64,000 bases of DNA from Schaalia odontolytica. Its GTDB lineage: Bacteria; Actinomycetota; Actinomycetes; Actinomycetales; Actinomycetaceae. The translations under genes were made by a program, and so were the position numbers. Shown here piece after piece: positions 54,191 through 61,975 of this stretch (its first letter is position 1; each line of letters begins with the position of its first letter). The stretch covers positions 1,240,001 to 1,304,000 of the forward strand of contig NZ_CP133472.1 of the NCBI RefSeq assembly GCF_031191545.1, read 5' to 3'. The notes under the pieces are model-generated. The model searched no databases and was not told the origin of the DNA. It saw only the letters and a program-made list of their open reading frames with translations.

Positions 54191-54224
54191 GGTGGAGCGT
54201 GGGCGTGGTGGCCCAGGCTCCACC
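54191..54224 (-). terminator. Hairpin downstream of copA
   Basis: GGTGGAGC/GCTCCACC with inner TGGGC/GCCCA. It lies about 150 bases past the copA stop and may end that transcript; no T run. Confidence 0.4.
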
Positions 54225-54286
54225 CAAGGGGTTAACGTGCGCATTGAGGGGCGAAGATACGACCCAAGGGGTTAACGTGCGCATTG
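54222..54286. repeat. Perfect 25-bp direct repeat, two copies 40 bp apart
   Basis: Copies at 54222-54246 and 54262-54286, each holding CCAAGGGGTTAACGTGCGCA, with a 15-base spacer. Related words (GTTAACCC, CAATGCGCA) recur at 54159-54177 in a different order. Confidence 0.75.
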
Positions 54287-54376
54287 TCGAGTGTGTCTAC
54301 GCGCGCAGTGAACCGTCAATAGCGCGGTGCGAACCGGCAGTAGTGAGGGGCGTACGGTGCCTTTCGGTGCCGGCGA

Positions 54377-56953
54377 CTATTTCGCAGTGCGCAGGCGCAG
54401 CGAGTTGAGAACCACGAACACCGACGAGCAGGCCATCGCGGCGCTCGCCAGCATGGGGGAGAGGAGCCCAGCGATCGCGAGCGGCACCATGAGGATGTTG
54501 TAGAAGAAGGCCCAGAACAGGTTCTCCTTGATGATCCGCAGCGTCCGGCGCGACACGCGGATCGCGGTCGCCGCCGAGGTGAGCGAGGAGTTCATGAGCG
54601 TCATGTCCGCGACCTCGATCGCCACGTCCGTGCCCGAACCCATCGCGATACCCAGGCCCTTCGCGCTCGCCTGCGCGAGGGCGGCAGCATCGTTCACGCC
54701 GTCGCCCACCATCGCGACCGTGCGGCCCTCGGCTTGTAGATTGGCGACGGTGTCGCGCTTGCCGTCGGGCAGGACGCCCGCGATGACGCGGTCGATTCCG
54801 ACCTGATCCGCGACGTGTTGGGCTGCGGCCTCGTTGTCGCCCGTCAGCAGGATAGGCTCGATGCCGAGCTCGCGCAGCTGAGCAATCGCATCAGCCGACG
54901 ATTCCTTGACCGTGTCACGCACGACGAGCGCGGCAATCGCGCGGCCCTCGACACGCTCGGGGATCACCAGGGACGAGGCCGGGGCCCCCTCCCGCTCGCC
55001 CGCGCCCGGGGTGGTGCCGGGCTGGGTGGGGGTACCGGTATCCCCGGTCGCGCTGCCGCCAGTCGCGGGTGCGCCGTCGGAGGATGCGGCCTCAGAACGG
55101 GAGGTAACCGTGCCGTGGTAGCCGGCGGCGTTCACGGCGGCCTCGAGCTCTTCGTCGCTGTGCGGGGCGGTGAGCGTGATGCGCGCGGATTCGGTGGCGA
55201 GGTTGACCTCGGCGCTCACGCCGTCGAGCTTGCCGAGCTTGCGCTCGACGCGGCCCACGCAGGACGCGCAGGTCATGCCGACCACGCTCATGGTGAGCGT
55301 CGCAAGGGGTAGCTTTGCATCGGGGCCGGGCAGTGTGACGGACGCGGGCGCCTCGGGCGTGGCGGCTGCCGGCTCCGGGGAGGAGGAAGCCGCGGAAGCC
55401 AGGTTCGGCGCGAGAGCCGCGACGACCGCGGAGGCACCAGAGGTCTCGGCCTCGCGCACGGCGTCAACGAGAGAAGCGGGCACGTCCACGCCCAGGGAAG
55501 CCAGCCACGACGGGCGGCCGACCAGCACGCCGCCCTGGGCGGTGATGCCGACGACGCCGAGTCCGGGCTGGTTTGCGAACGCCGTCACGGGCTCCAGCGA
55601 TAGGCCGCGGTCCGATGCGCCCGACGTGATCGCGCGGGCGACAGGGTGCTCGGAGAGGGACTCGACAGAGGCAGCCAGGGACAGGGCCGAGGCCTCGTCC
55701 ACCTCGGGAGACCTCCCTGCGGTGGGAACCGCGACCGACTCGAGGGACATGACGCCCGTGGTGACCGTGCCCGTCTTGTCGAGCAGCATCGTGTCGATCG
55801 AGCGCGTCTGCTCGAGAATTTCCGCGTTCTTGATGAGGATGCCCAGCTGCGAGGCGCGCCCCGACCCGACGAGAATCGCGGTGGGCGTGGCCAGGCCGAG
55901 CGCGCACGGGCACGCCACGACCAGAACGGCGACGGCCGCCGTGAACGCGGCCTGCACGCCGCCGCCCGCGAGCAGCCAGCCCCCGAGCGTCAGCAGGGAA
56001 ACGACGATGACGATCGGCACGAACACGCCGGAGATCTGGTCCGCGAGTCGCTGGACGGGCGCCTTACCTGCCTGGGCCTCGGCGACCATGCGCCCCATCT
56101 GCGCGAGCGTCGTGTCCGAGCCGACGCGCGTGGCGCGCACCAGTAGGGACCCCCACGTGTTGACGGTTGCGCCCGTCACCGCGTCGCCGGGGGCGGCGTC
56201 CACGGGCACGGACTCGCCCGTCAGGAGCGAGGTGTCCAGGGCGGAGGAACCCTCGACGATGACGCCGTCGGTTGCCACCTTCTCGCCCGGGCGCACCGCA
56301 AAAAGGTCGCCGACCTGCAGGGACGAGGCGGGTACGACGTTCTCGGTGCGAGCGCCGGTGTCGGGGTCGAGGCGCACGAGCGTCGCCTCCTTCGCGCCCA
56401 TGCTCAGCAGCGAACGCAGCGCGTCGCCCGCGCGGTAGCGTGCGCGCGCCTCCAGGTAGCGTCCCGTCAGCAGGAACACGACGATCGTGGACGCGACCTC
56501 GAAGTAGACCTCCGCGTGGCCGGCGTGCGCCGCGCGCGGGATCAGGCTCATCTGCATGCGCATGCCGAGCATCCCCGCACCGCCCCACAGCAGGGCCCAC
56601 CAGCTCCACAACGTCGAGGCGATGACGCCGAGCGATACCAGGGTGTCCATTGTGGTCGACCCGTGGCGACCCGCCGCGAAGGCCGCCCGGTGGAAGGGCC
56701 ACGCGCCCCATGTGACGACCGGGATCGTGATCGCCGCGACGACCCACTGCCACCCCGTGAACTGCCAGGCGGGCACCATCGACAGAATCGTCGCGAGGAT
56801 GCCCAGTGGCGCGGAGACGATGAGGCGTCGGCGCATGTCGGCGGCGTGGGCGCGGTTGCTCTCGCCGACCTGGGGGGTGGGGGACGAGGCCTGGGCTGCC
56901 TCGTGCGAAGAGGCGGTAGTTGTATGGTTGGGGGTCACGGAATCAGTGGACAT
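54377..56953 (-). CDS. copA: Copper-exporting P1B-type ATPase with internal HMA domain
   Basis: 858 residues. Pumps Cu(I) out of the cell. The N-terminus (~45 residues) is polar and has no CxxC. Eight membrane segments; actuator motif LLTGESVP; the CPC metal site (VVACPCALGLATPTA, ~350); phosphorylated D392 in DKTGT; SEHPVARAI in the nucleotide domain; GDGVNDAAALAQA at ~747. The surprise is the heavy-metal-associated domain: GMTCASC at 559-565, inside the cytoplasmic ATP-binding loop, between Ala/Pro/Ser-rich and Gly/Thr/Pro-rich linkers. In ordinary CopA it is at the N-terminus. A CsoR-type operator lies right before the start. Confidence 0.93.
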   Translation of the reverse strand: MSTDSVTPNHTTTASSHEAAQASSPTPQVGESNRAHAADMRRRLIVSAPLGILATILSMVPAWQFTGWQWVVAAITIPVVTWGAWPFHRAAFAAGRHGSTTMDTLVSLGVIASTLWSWWALLWGGAGMLGMRMQMSLIPRAAHAGHAEVYFEVASTIVVFLLTGRYLEARARYRAGDALRSLLSMGAKEATLVRLDPDTGARTENVVPASSLQVGDLFAVRPGEKVATDGVIVEGSSALDTSLLTGESVPVDAAPGDAVTGATVNTWGSLLVRATRVGSDTTLAQMGRMVAEAQAGKAPVQRLADQISGVFVPIVIVVSLLTLGGWLLAGGGVQAAFTAAVAVLVVACPCALGLATPTAILVGSGRASQLGILIKNAEILEQTRSIDTMLLDKTGTVTTGVMSLESVAVPTAGRSPEVDEASALSLAASVESLSEHPVARAITSGASDRGLSLEPVTAFANQPGLGVVGITAQGGVLVGRPSWLASLGVDVPASLVDAVREAETSGASAVVAALAPNLASAASSSPEPAAATPEAPASVTLPGPDAKLPLATLTMSVVGMTCASCVGRVERKLGKLDGVSAEVNLATESARITLTAPHSDEELEAAVNAAGYHGTVTSRSEAASSDGAPATGGSATGDTGTPTQPGTTPGAGEREGAPASSLVIPERVEGRAIAALVVRDTVKESSADAIAQLRELGIEPILLTGDNEAAAQHVADQVGIDRVIAGVLPDGKRDTVANLQAEGRTVAMVGDGVNDAAALAQASAKGLGIAMGSGTDVAIEVADMTLMNSSLTSAATAIRVSRRTLRIIKENLFWAFFYNILMVPLAIAGLLSPMLASAAMACSSVFVVLNSLRLRTAK

Positions 56954-56956
56954 GGG

Positions 56957-56971
56957 TACCCTCCGGGGGTA
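56957..56971 (-). promoter_or_regulatory. CsoR-type operator upstream of copA
   Basis: TACCCTCCGGGGGTA, 3 bases upstream of the copA ATG, near-palindromic and matching the TACCCC...GGGGTA form of CsoR sites. The repressor would block copA until copper binds. Confidence 0.75.
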
Positions 56972-56990
56972 TGTATTTAGCTAAAGGAAA

Positions 56991-57018
56991 CGAGGCCGGG
57001 GAAAGTGCCCCGGCCTCG
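56991..57018 (-). terminator. Terminator of the csoR-copZ transcript
   Basis: CGAGGCCGGGG and CCCCGGCCTCG form a perfect 11-bp stem with a 6-base loop, 20 bases past the copZ stop and 37 bases before the copA start. It separates copA into its own transcript. Confidence 0.75.
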
Positions 57019-57038
57019 TCGGTGAGGCGCGGAAATCC

Positions 57039-57284
57039 TCAGAAGTCGCGCGTGACGCCAACCAGCGTGAAGCCGGCCTCGGACACCGCGTCGCCCAGCG
57101 CCGCGTCGTCCAGGGGGGTGTCGGTCAGGACCGTCACCTTGGAGGTGCCGCCCGAGTTCAGGATGACCTCGACGTTCTTGACGCCGGGGATCTCGCGCAG
57201 CTCCTCGCTGACGCTCATGACGCAGTGACCGCAGGTCATGCCGTCGACGGACAGTTCGATCGTGCGATCGATCTCGGTGGTCAT
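57039..57284 (-). CDS. copZ: Copper chaperone (HMA domain)
   Basis: 81 residues forming a single heavy-metal-associated domain. The metal site is GMTCGHC with C18 and C21 near the N-terminus. It carries Cu(I) to CopA or to the CsoR sensor. AAGGAG precedes the ATG; the gap to csoR is 15 bases, so both are on one transcript. Confidence 0.93.
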   Translation of the reverse strand: MTTEIDRTIELSVDGMTCGHCVMSVSEELREIPGVKNVEVILNSGGTSKVTVLTDTPLDDAALGDAVSEAGFTLVGVTRDF

Positions 57285-57299
57285 GGTTTCTCCTTGGGG

Positions 57300-57590
57300 T
57301 TAGGACTTGATGAGGCGCGCGATGGCCGCGGCCGCCTCGTCGACTTTGGCCTGCGCGGCCTCGTCGGATTCGCGCGCCGCCGTGACGACGCAGTGGTTCA
57401 TGTGGTCTTTGAGCAGGTTGACCGCGACCGAATCGAGCGCGGACTGGACGGCGGAGACCTGCGTGAGGATGTCGATGCAGTACTCGCCCTGCGAGATCAT
57501 GCGCTGCAGGCCGCGCACCTGGCCTTCGATGCGGCGCAGGCGCGCGAGATGATTCTCGGTGTTGCCGTGGTAGCCGTGTTCGTTGCTCAT
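57300..57590 (-). CDS. csoR: Copper-sensing repressor CsoR
   Basis: 96 residues from ATG 57590; a longer frame runs into the upstream gap but the operator lies there. DUF156 fold with LARLRRIEGQVRGLQRMI. The Cu(I) ligands C38, H63 and C67 are all present (EYCIDIL and DHMNHC). As a tetramer it represses copper genes and lets go on binding Cu(I). TACCAT 7 bases before the ATG suggests a leaderless mRNA, and the operator overlaps it, so it represses itself. Confidence 0.93.
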   Translation of the reverse strand: MSNEHGYHGNTENHLARLRRIEGQVRGLQRMISQGEYCIDILTQVSAVQSALDSVAVNLLKDHMNHCVVTAARESDEAAQAKVDEAAAAIARLIKS

Positions 57591-57597
57591 GGAAGTG

Positions 57598-57616
57598 ATG
57601 GTACCCCTAGGGGGTA
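57598..57616 (-). promoter_or_regulatory. csoR promoter -10 overlapped by a CsoR operator
   Basis: TACCCCTAGGGGGTA (57602-57616) is a near-perfect palindrome of the CsoR type. On the minus strand it runs directly into TACCAT (57603-57598), 7 bases before the csoR ATG. Confidence 0.75.
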
Positions 57617-57736
57617 TGGGTGTCAAGGGGTGCGGACAGCCGAGCGCTGTGGGGGTGGCGACACGCATCCCCCAATGCGGCGCGTACAGCCCCTGGCCAC
57701 CGTAGGGTGGAGACAACACACGAGCGAGGAGGGGAC

Positions 57737-59227
57737 ATGAAGCGACGCCCGCGTCGGCGCTACCGCGCGATCCGCCGCGTCCCCCAGGCCTACCCAGGCC
57801 TCTACCTTCGCCTCAAAGTCGCCCCGGTCATCCCCGCCCTCGCGGCCACGGTCGCCGTCGGCGCGGTCGCCGAAATTCCCACTCTGCCTCAGGACGTTCG
57901 CGACCGGGCACGCTCACTCTCCGACGACATGGGAACGACGATCAGCGAAAAATCCCAGCGGATCTTCTTCGATACCCCGGGCCTCGACACACTCCTCATC
58001 CGCTCCCTGTCCCACGTCGCGCGACGCACCGCGATCGTGGGGCGCGCGTGGGCGCGTACGGTCGTCGCGGTCGGCGCGGATAAGGACGGACGCATGGCCC
58101 GCATGCTCCCGCTTATCCCTAAGCGGGGATACGACGCCCTCATGACCGGCATGCTCACGGTCGGCACGGCGGTGGGCGCGCTGCGCGGCGGGGAAGTCCA
58201 CGTCGCCCTCCTGCGCGACTCCGACGCCGACCCCGCGGTGCAGGACCCGCTGCCGGGCCACCCAGAGGCCCAGATCCGCCGAGTGGACGCTCCCGAGCTA
58301 CTGTCCGACATGTGCGCCGACATCGACGAGCTCTACTGGTCGCGCACGATCGGCCCAGCCGTCAAGATCACCCGCGTCGGCGAGGGCGACGCGCGCCGCT
58401 GGCTCCTCTCCCTCGTCGGCACCGAGTCGATGACCTGGCGTTCCACGAACAACCCCGCCGACGCCGAGACGAACATCCGCCTCATGCTCGGCCTCGAAAG
58501 TGCGATGAGCGTCGGCGTCGTCCAGGCCCTGCATGACGCCATGGAACGCGACGGAGTGCCCGCCGAGCGCTGGCCGAGCGAACCCGTCCTCATCTGCGGG
58601 CACTCACAGGGAGGGATCGTTGCCGCAGCCCTCGCCTCCGTCCCCGCGCGCGAGGCCGGCGTCAACGTTGCCGGAATCCTGTCCACGGGTGGTCCCAACC
58701 GGCGCATCCGTGTGCGTCCCGAGGTGGTGACCGTTGCCGTCTACCACGATCAGGATGTCATGCCGAGCCTTGATGGCTCACCCGACCGGGCCCCCGATCG
58801 GCGGGTGACCGTCGGCCGCAGCCTCGTGCGGCCTCGTACTCGTCCCCTGTACTACGCGCACTCGTCGTCGACGTACACCGAGACCGTGCGACTTCTCGAA
58901 CGCAAAGTGCGCGTGACCCCGTGGGGTCGGCTTGCCTCGTCGATGGCCGCCCTGCAGGATTTCCTGCCCACCCCGGGGGAGGCCACGCGCGTCATGCACT
59001 ACGAGATCTGGCAGGACATCCTGACCCCCACCCCCGAAGGCACGTGGGACACGGTCGCCGCTCTCGAACGAGGCGGCACCTACGATGCCGTCACCTACCC
59101 GATCGACTACGCGAGGACTGCGCCCCGTCTACCGCGCGTCGCCCGCGCGCGCCGACGCTCGGCGCTGCCCGCGCTGCGTGCCCGCGTGTTCTCCGCATTT
59201 TCCGCTCTCAGAAAGGACAGGTCATGA
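57737..59227 (+). CDS. Lipase-like alpha/beta hydrolase
   Basis: 496 residues from ATG 57737, after GAGGAGGGGAC. Basic N-terminus then a hydrophobic segment (VAPVIPALAATVAVGAVAEI, ~29-50), so membrane-anchored or exported. Residues ~60-260 are mixed; the nucleophile elbow is LICGHSQGGIVAAALA (Ser at ~297). YHDQDVMPSLDG may hold the acid and MHYEIW the His. The GHSQGG elbow is shared with the hydrolase at 61976, suggesting that the two are related. Its stop overlaps the ATG of the next gene. Confidence 0.75.
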   Translation: MKRRPRRRYRAIRRVPQAYPGLYLRLKVAPVIPALAATVAVGAVAEIPTLPQDVRDRARSLSDDMGTTISEKSQRIFFDTPGLDTLLIRSLSHVARRTAIVGRAWARTVVAVGADKDGRMARMLPLIPKRGYDALMTGMLTVGTAVGALRGGEVHVALLRDSDADPAVQDPLPGHPEAQIRRVDAPELLSDMCADIDELYWSRTIGPAVKITRVGEGDARRWLLSLVGTESMTWRSTNNPADAETNIRLMLGLESAMSVGVVQALHDAMERDGVPAERWPSEPVLICGHSQGGIVAAALASVPAREAGVNVAGILSTGGPNRRIRVRPEVVTVAVYHDQDVMPSLDGSPDRAPDRRVTVGRSLVRPRTRPLYYAHSSSTYTETVRLLERKVRVTPWGRLASSMAALQDFLPTPGEATRVMHYEIWQDILTPTPEGTWDTVAALERGGTYDAVTYPIDYARTAPRLPRVARARRRSALPALRARVFSAFSALRKDRS

Positions 59228-59877
59228 CCGACCCTAACGCCCCGCTGCGCGAGGTGCGCCGATGGATGCGCGTCTCGACCCCCGTGAACAAGGCGGCCGC
59301 TGCGGGCCTGCGCGGACGCCTTCCGCAGATCGCCGGGCCCCTCATGATCGGTGCGCTCGGTGTGGGCGCACTGGGCGCGGGCATCGCGTGGCGTGCCCTG
59401 TCCTCGACCAGGGGAACCGGGCGCACGCAGCGCTTCGCAGACCTGGCGACCTCAGTGCTCGAGTCCGCCTTCCCCACGCGCAGCGACAAGTCCGGCTCCT
59501 CCGAAGCCGCCACCTCGACTCGCGGCCCGCGCCGCGTCATCCACGTCGAGGTCGGCGAAGGCTTCGGCCGCCCCTCCCTCGTCTCCATCGACGTGGTCGT
59601 ACGGCCTTCCGACCCGCTGGCCGACAGCGAGGACGCGACGCGCGCACTCGACGCGATCACCCGCGCGGCCTGGGACAACCCCGAAATGGCACCCGTCAGC
59701 GTACGCGCCCGAGTCCTCGTCGCCCACGACGACGCCAGCGACCTTGAGGCCCCCGGCGTCCAAACCGACACGGTCGCCGACATGAGCGCCCTGGGCTTTG
59801 CCGACGAGATCGCGCGCCCCGACGAGCTCTACGACCGCTACGGCGCGCCCGACTGCGACCCCGCCTGGAGGCCGTGA
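59224..59877 (+). CDS. Hypothetical membrane-anchored protein coupled to the lipase-like gene
   Basis: 217 residues, ATGA overlap with the preceding stop; AAAGGA upstream. One or two hydrophobic stretches (LMIGALGVGALGAGIAWRAL, ~40-60) follow a basic head; the remainder is soluble alpha/beta with RVIHVEVGEGFGRPSLVSIDV and PVSVRARVLV. No family recognised. Co-translation with the lipase-like gene suggests that they work together at the membrane. Confidence 0.7.
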   Translation: MTDPNAPLREVRRWMRVSTPVNKAAAAGLRGRLPQIAGPLMIGALGVGALGAGIAWRALSSTRGTGRTQRFADLATSVLESAFPTRSDKSGSSEAATSTRGPRRVIHVEVGEGFGRPSLVSIDVVVRPSDPLADSEDATRALDAITRAAWDNPEMAPVSVRARVLVAHDDASDLEAPGVQTDTVADMSALGFADEIARPDELYDRYGAPDCDPAWRP

Positions 59878-59883
59878 GCCCCC

Positions 59884-59903
59884 GACCAGGCCAAGGCCCG
59901 GTC
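59884..59903 (+). terminator. Hairpin after the lipase-like operon
   Basis: GACC-A-GGCC-AA-GGCC-C-GGTC, a compact stem 6 bases after the stop codon. No T run. Confidence 0.5.
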
Positions 59904-59976
59904 ATGCGAGCAAGGCAAGGTGTGAGGGCGGCGAGGCGCGCACCAGTGGCGCACCCGCCGCCCCAACCGATGAAGC

Positions 59977-61434
59977 TCAGGCCTCCCAGCTCGCCAGGCG
60001 CTCGGACAGGCCGACGTAGGTCGCGGGGGTCAGCGCGAGGAGGCGCTCCTCCACCTCGGCCGGTAGACCCAGGCCCGCGATGAACTCACGCATGTCGGTC
60101 TCGCCCACCTCGTGGCCGCGGGTGAGCTCCTTGAGGCGCTCGTACGGGTTCGCCATGCCGGTCGCGCCCGCGATCGCTGCGGCGCGCATCGCCTGCTGGA
60201 CGGCCTCGCCCAGCACCGCCCAATTCGCGTCCAGATCCTGCGCCATCCGCGCCCCGTTGATCTCGACCCCGTCCAGGCCGCGCACCAGGTTGTCGTAGGC
60301 CAGCACCGCGTGACCAAACGCGACGCCCACGTTGCGCTGCGTTGTCGAATCCGTCAGGTCACGCTGCATGCGGCTGGTCACCAGCGTCGCGCCCAGCGAA
60401 TCCAGCAGCGCGTTCGACACCTCCAGGTTCGCCTCCGCGTTCTCGAAGCGGATCGGGTTGACCTTGTGCGGCATCGTCGACGAGCCAGTCGAGCCCTGCG
60501 CCGCCAGGTTCTGGTGGAAGTAATCCATCGAAATGTACGTCCACGCGTCCGTCGCCAGATTGTGCGCGATGCGGCCCGCGCGCGCCACGTCCGAATACAG
60601 CTCCGCCTGCCAGTCGTGCGACTCGATCTGCGTCGTCAGCGGGTTCCACGTCAGGCCCAGTCCCTCAACGAAAGCGCGAGCCAGCGCCGGCCAATCCGCG
60701 CCCGGCACCGACACGACGTGCGCCGCCCACGTGCCCGTCGCGCCGTTGATCTTGCCCAGGTACTCCGTGGCCTCTACGCGCCGGATCTGGCGAGACAGGC
60801 GGTGGGCGAATACCGCCATCTCCTTGCCGACCGTCACCGGGGTCGCCGGCTGGCCGTGCGTGTGCGCCAGCATGGGAACGGACGCCCCGGCCTCGGCCAG
60901 GCCGCGCAGGCGGTCCCGGAGCGCGCGGATCGCCGGCAGCCACACCTGCTCGGTCGCCGCCTTAATCGTCAGCGCGTACGCGAGGTTGTTAATGTCCTCG
61001 GAGGTGCAGAAAATATGGACGACCTCGCGCAGCGAGGGCAGCGACGTGCCCTCACCCAGGACGGAGGACGCAGCCTCCAGGTATTCGCCGATCAGGTACT
61101 CGACGGCCTTGACGTCGTGGCGGGTGACCGCCTCGAACTCGCCCAAGCGCTTAATGTGATCGGCACCGAAGTCGCGCGGCAGGGCGCGCAGGTAGTCGCG
61201 CTCCGCGTCGGAAAGCGTCGGAGCTCCCGGCAGCACCGAGTTGTCGAGCAGGAAAATCAGCCACTCGATCTCAACGTGGACGCGAGCCCGGTTCAAGCCC
61301 GCCTCGGATAGGTAGTTCGCCAGGGGCGCGGCGACCGCGCGGTAGCGGCCGTCCAGGGGGCTGAGCGCTTCACCCCCGCCCGCCAGGTCCGAATAGCCGT
61401 GGGCAGTGGAGAACAGTGTCATCGTGTCGCTCAT
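59977..61434 (-). CDS. purB: Adenylosuccinate lyase
   Basis: 485 residues. Acts twice in purine synthesis: releases fumarate from SAICAR and from adenylosuccinate. The fumarase/aspartase-family signature is GSSTMPHKVNPIRFE (around residue 315), with AHTHGQPATPVTVGKE earlier. Opens MSDTMTLFSTAHGYSDL..LSPLDGRY, as in the long E. coli-type enzyme. ATG 61434; an ATG at 61422 is also possible. Divergent from the WXG-type gene. Confidence 0.95.
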   Translation of the reverse strand: MSDTMTLFSTAHGYSDLAGGGEALSPLDGRYRAVAAPLANYLSEAGLNRARVHVEIEWLIFLLDNSVLPGAPTLSDAERDYLRALPRDFGADHIKRLGEFEAVTRHDVKAVEYLIGEYLEAASSVLGEGTSLPSLREVVHIFCTSEDINNLAYALTIKAATEQVWLPAIRALRDRLRGLAEAGASVPMLAHTHGQPATPVTVGKEMAVFAHRLSRQIRRVEATEYLGKINGATGTWAAHVVSVPGADWPALARAFVEGLGLTWNPLTTQIESHDWQAELYSDVARAGRIAHNLATDAWTYISMDYFHQNLAAQGSTGSSTMPHKVNPIRFENAEANLEVSNALLDSLGATLVTSRMQRDLTDSTTQRNVGVAFGHAVLAYDNLVRGLDGVEINGARMAQDLDANWAVLGEAVQQAMRAAAIAGATGMANPYERLKELTRGHEVGETDMREFIAGLGLPAEVEERLLALTPATYVGLSERLASWEA

Positions 61435-61551
61435 GTCTCTATCTTCCCAGAACGAGGGGCCTTCGGGATATCGAGTCCGCCCGGCGATTCGTGGCGTGGG
61501 TAACGCGCGAGGTCCGGGCTGGGTGGGTGGGCATCGCGGTCTTAAGGAGTG

Positions 61552-61590
61552 TCGTCCACAGGGGTGTGGGACGCAGCGCGGTTATCCACA
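61552..61590 (+). repeat. Pair of DnaA-box-like sites upstream of the WXG-type gene
   Basis: TCGTCCACA (61552-61560) and the consensus TTATCCACA (61582-61590), each followed by GGGG, start 30 bases apart, i.e. near three helical turns. The 242-base gap between purB and the WXG-type gene has no other gene. Confidence 0.5.
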
Positions 61591-61676
61591 GGGGGCACCG
61601 AGCGGCTGGTCGCGGGGGAGCGCGAGGGCGTAGCGTGCGAGGACAACAACGCGTCGTCCACCGATGGGAGCCCCTC

Positions 61677-61973
61677 ATGATTCCCGATCCCCTCAGCCCG
61701 GGCCTATCCCTCTATGCCGCCCATGGCCTCGTCGATACTCTGCGCGCGAGCCTCGCGGGCGCGACGTGCCCGCAGTGGGTCGGCGTCGCAGGAGACTCCT
61801 ACCGGAATCAGCACGGCGAGCTCCTCGCCTGCGCGCAGGGCGTCCTCGACCAGATCCAGGCCGCCCTGGACCTCGTCCCCGCCTTCGACGAGGAGCGCAA
61901 CCGCGCCCTCGCCCGCACCCTCGTGGACGCCGCCCTATCGCAGCCCGAACTCCTCTCATTGGGAGCGTGGTGA
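61677..61973 (+). CDS. Small WXG100-like protein
   Basis: 98 residues from ATG 61677 (GGGAG upstream); the longer frame upstream is not protein-like. Two helices flank a turn that reads PQWVGVAGDSYRNQ: a W-x-G followed by A and Y, as in the WXG100/EsxA fold. No signal peptide. The size and the helical hairpin fit a type VII secretion partner. Its stop overlaps a possible GTG start of the hydrolase gene, so the two are translated together. Confidence 0.7.
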   Translation: MIPDPLSPGLSLYAAHGLVDTLRASLAGATCPQWVGVAGDSYRNQHGELLACAQGVLDQIQAALDLVPAFDEERNRALARTLVDAALSQPELLSLGAW

Positions 61974-61975
61974 TC

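Larger units (their letters stand above)
53633..54376. other. Gene-poor 0.74-kb stretch with short repeats
   Basis: No frame here reads as protein. It holds a 19-bp periodic triplicate (53939-53985), an inverted repeat within it, a hairpin (54191-54224) and a 40-bp-spaced direct repeat (54222-54286). It lies between the small hypothetical gene and the end of copA. Confidence 0.7.

Noticed and set aside
61416-61676. N-terminal extension of the WXG-type protein
   Set aside because: The extension crosses the divergent promoter area and DnaA-like boxes, and is low-complexity Arg/Gly; ATG 61677 has GGGAG upstream and begins a clean helical protein.
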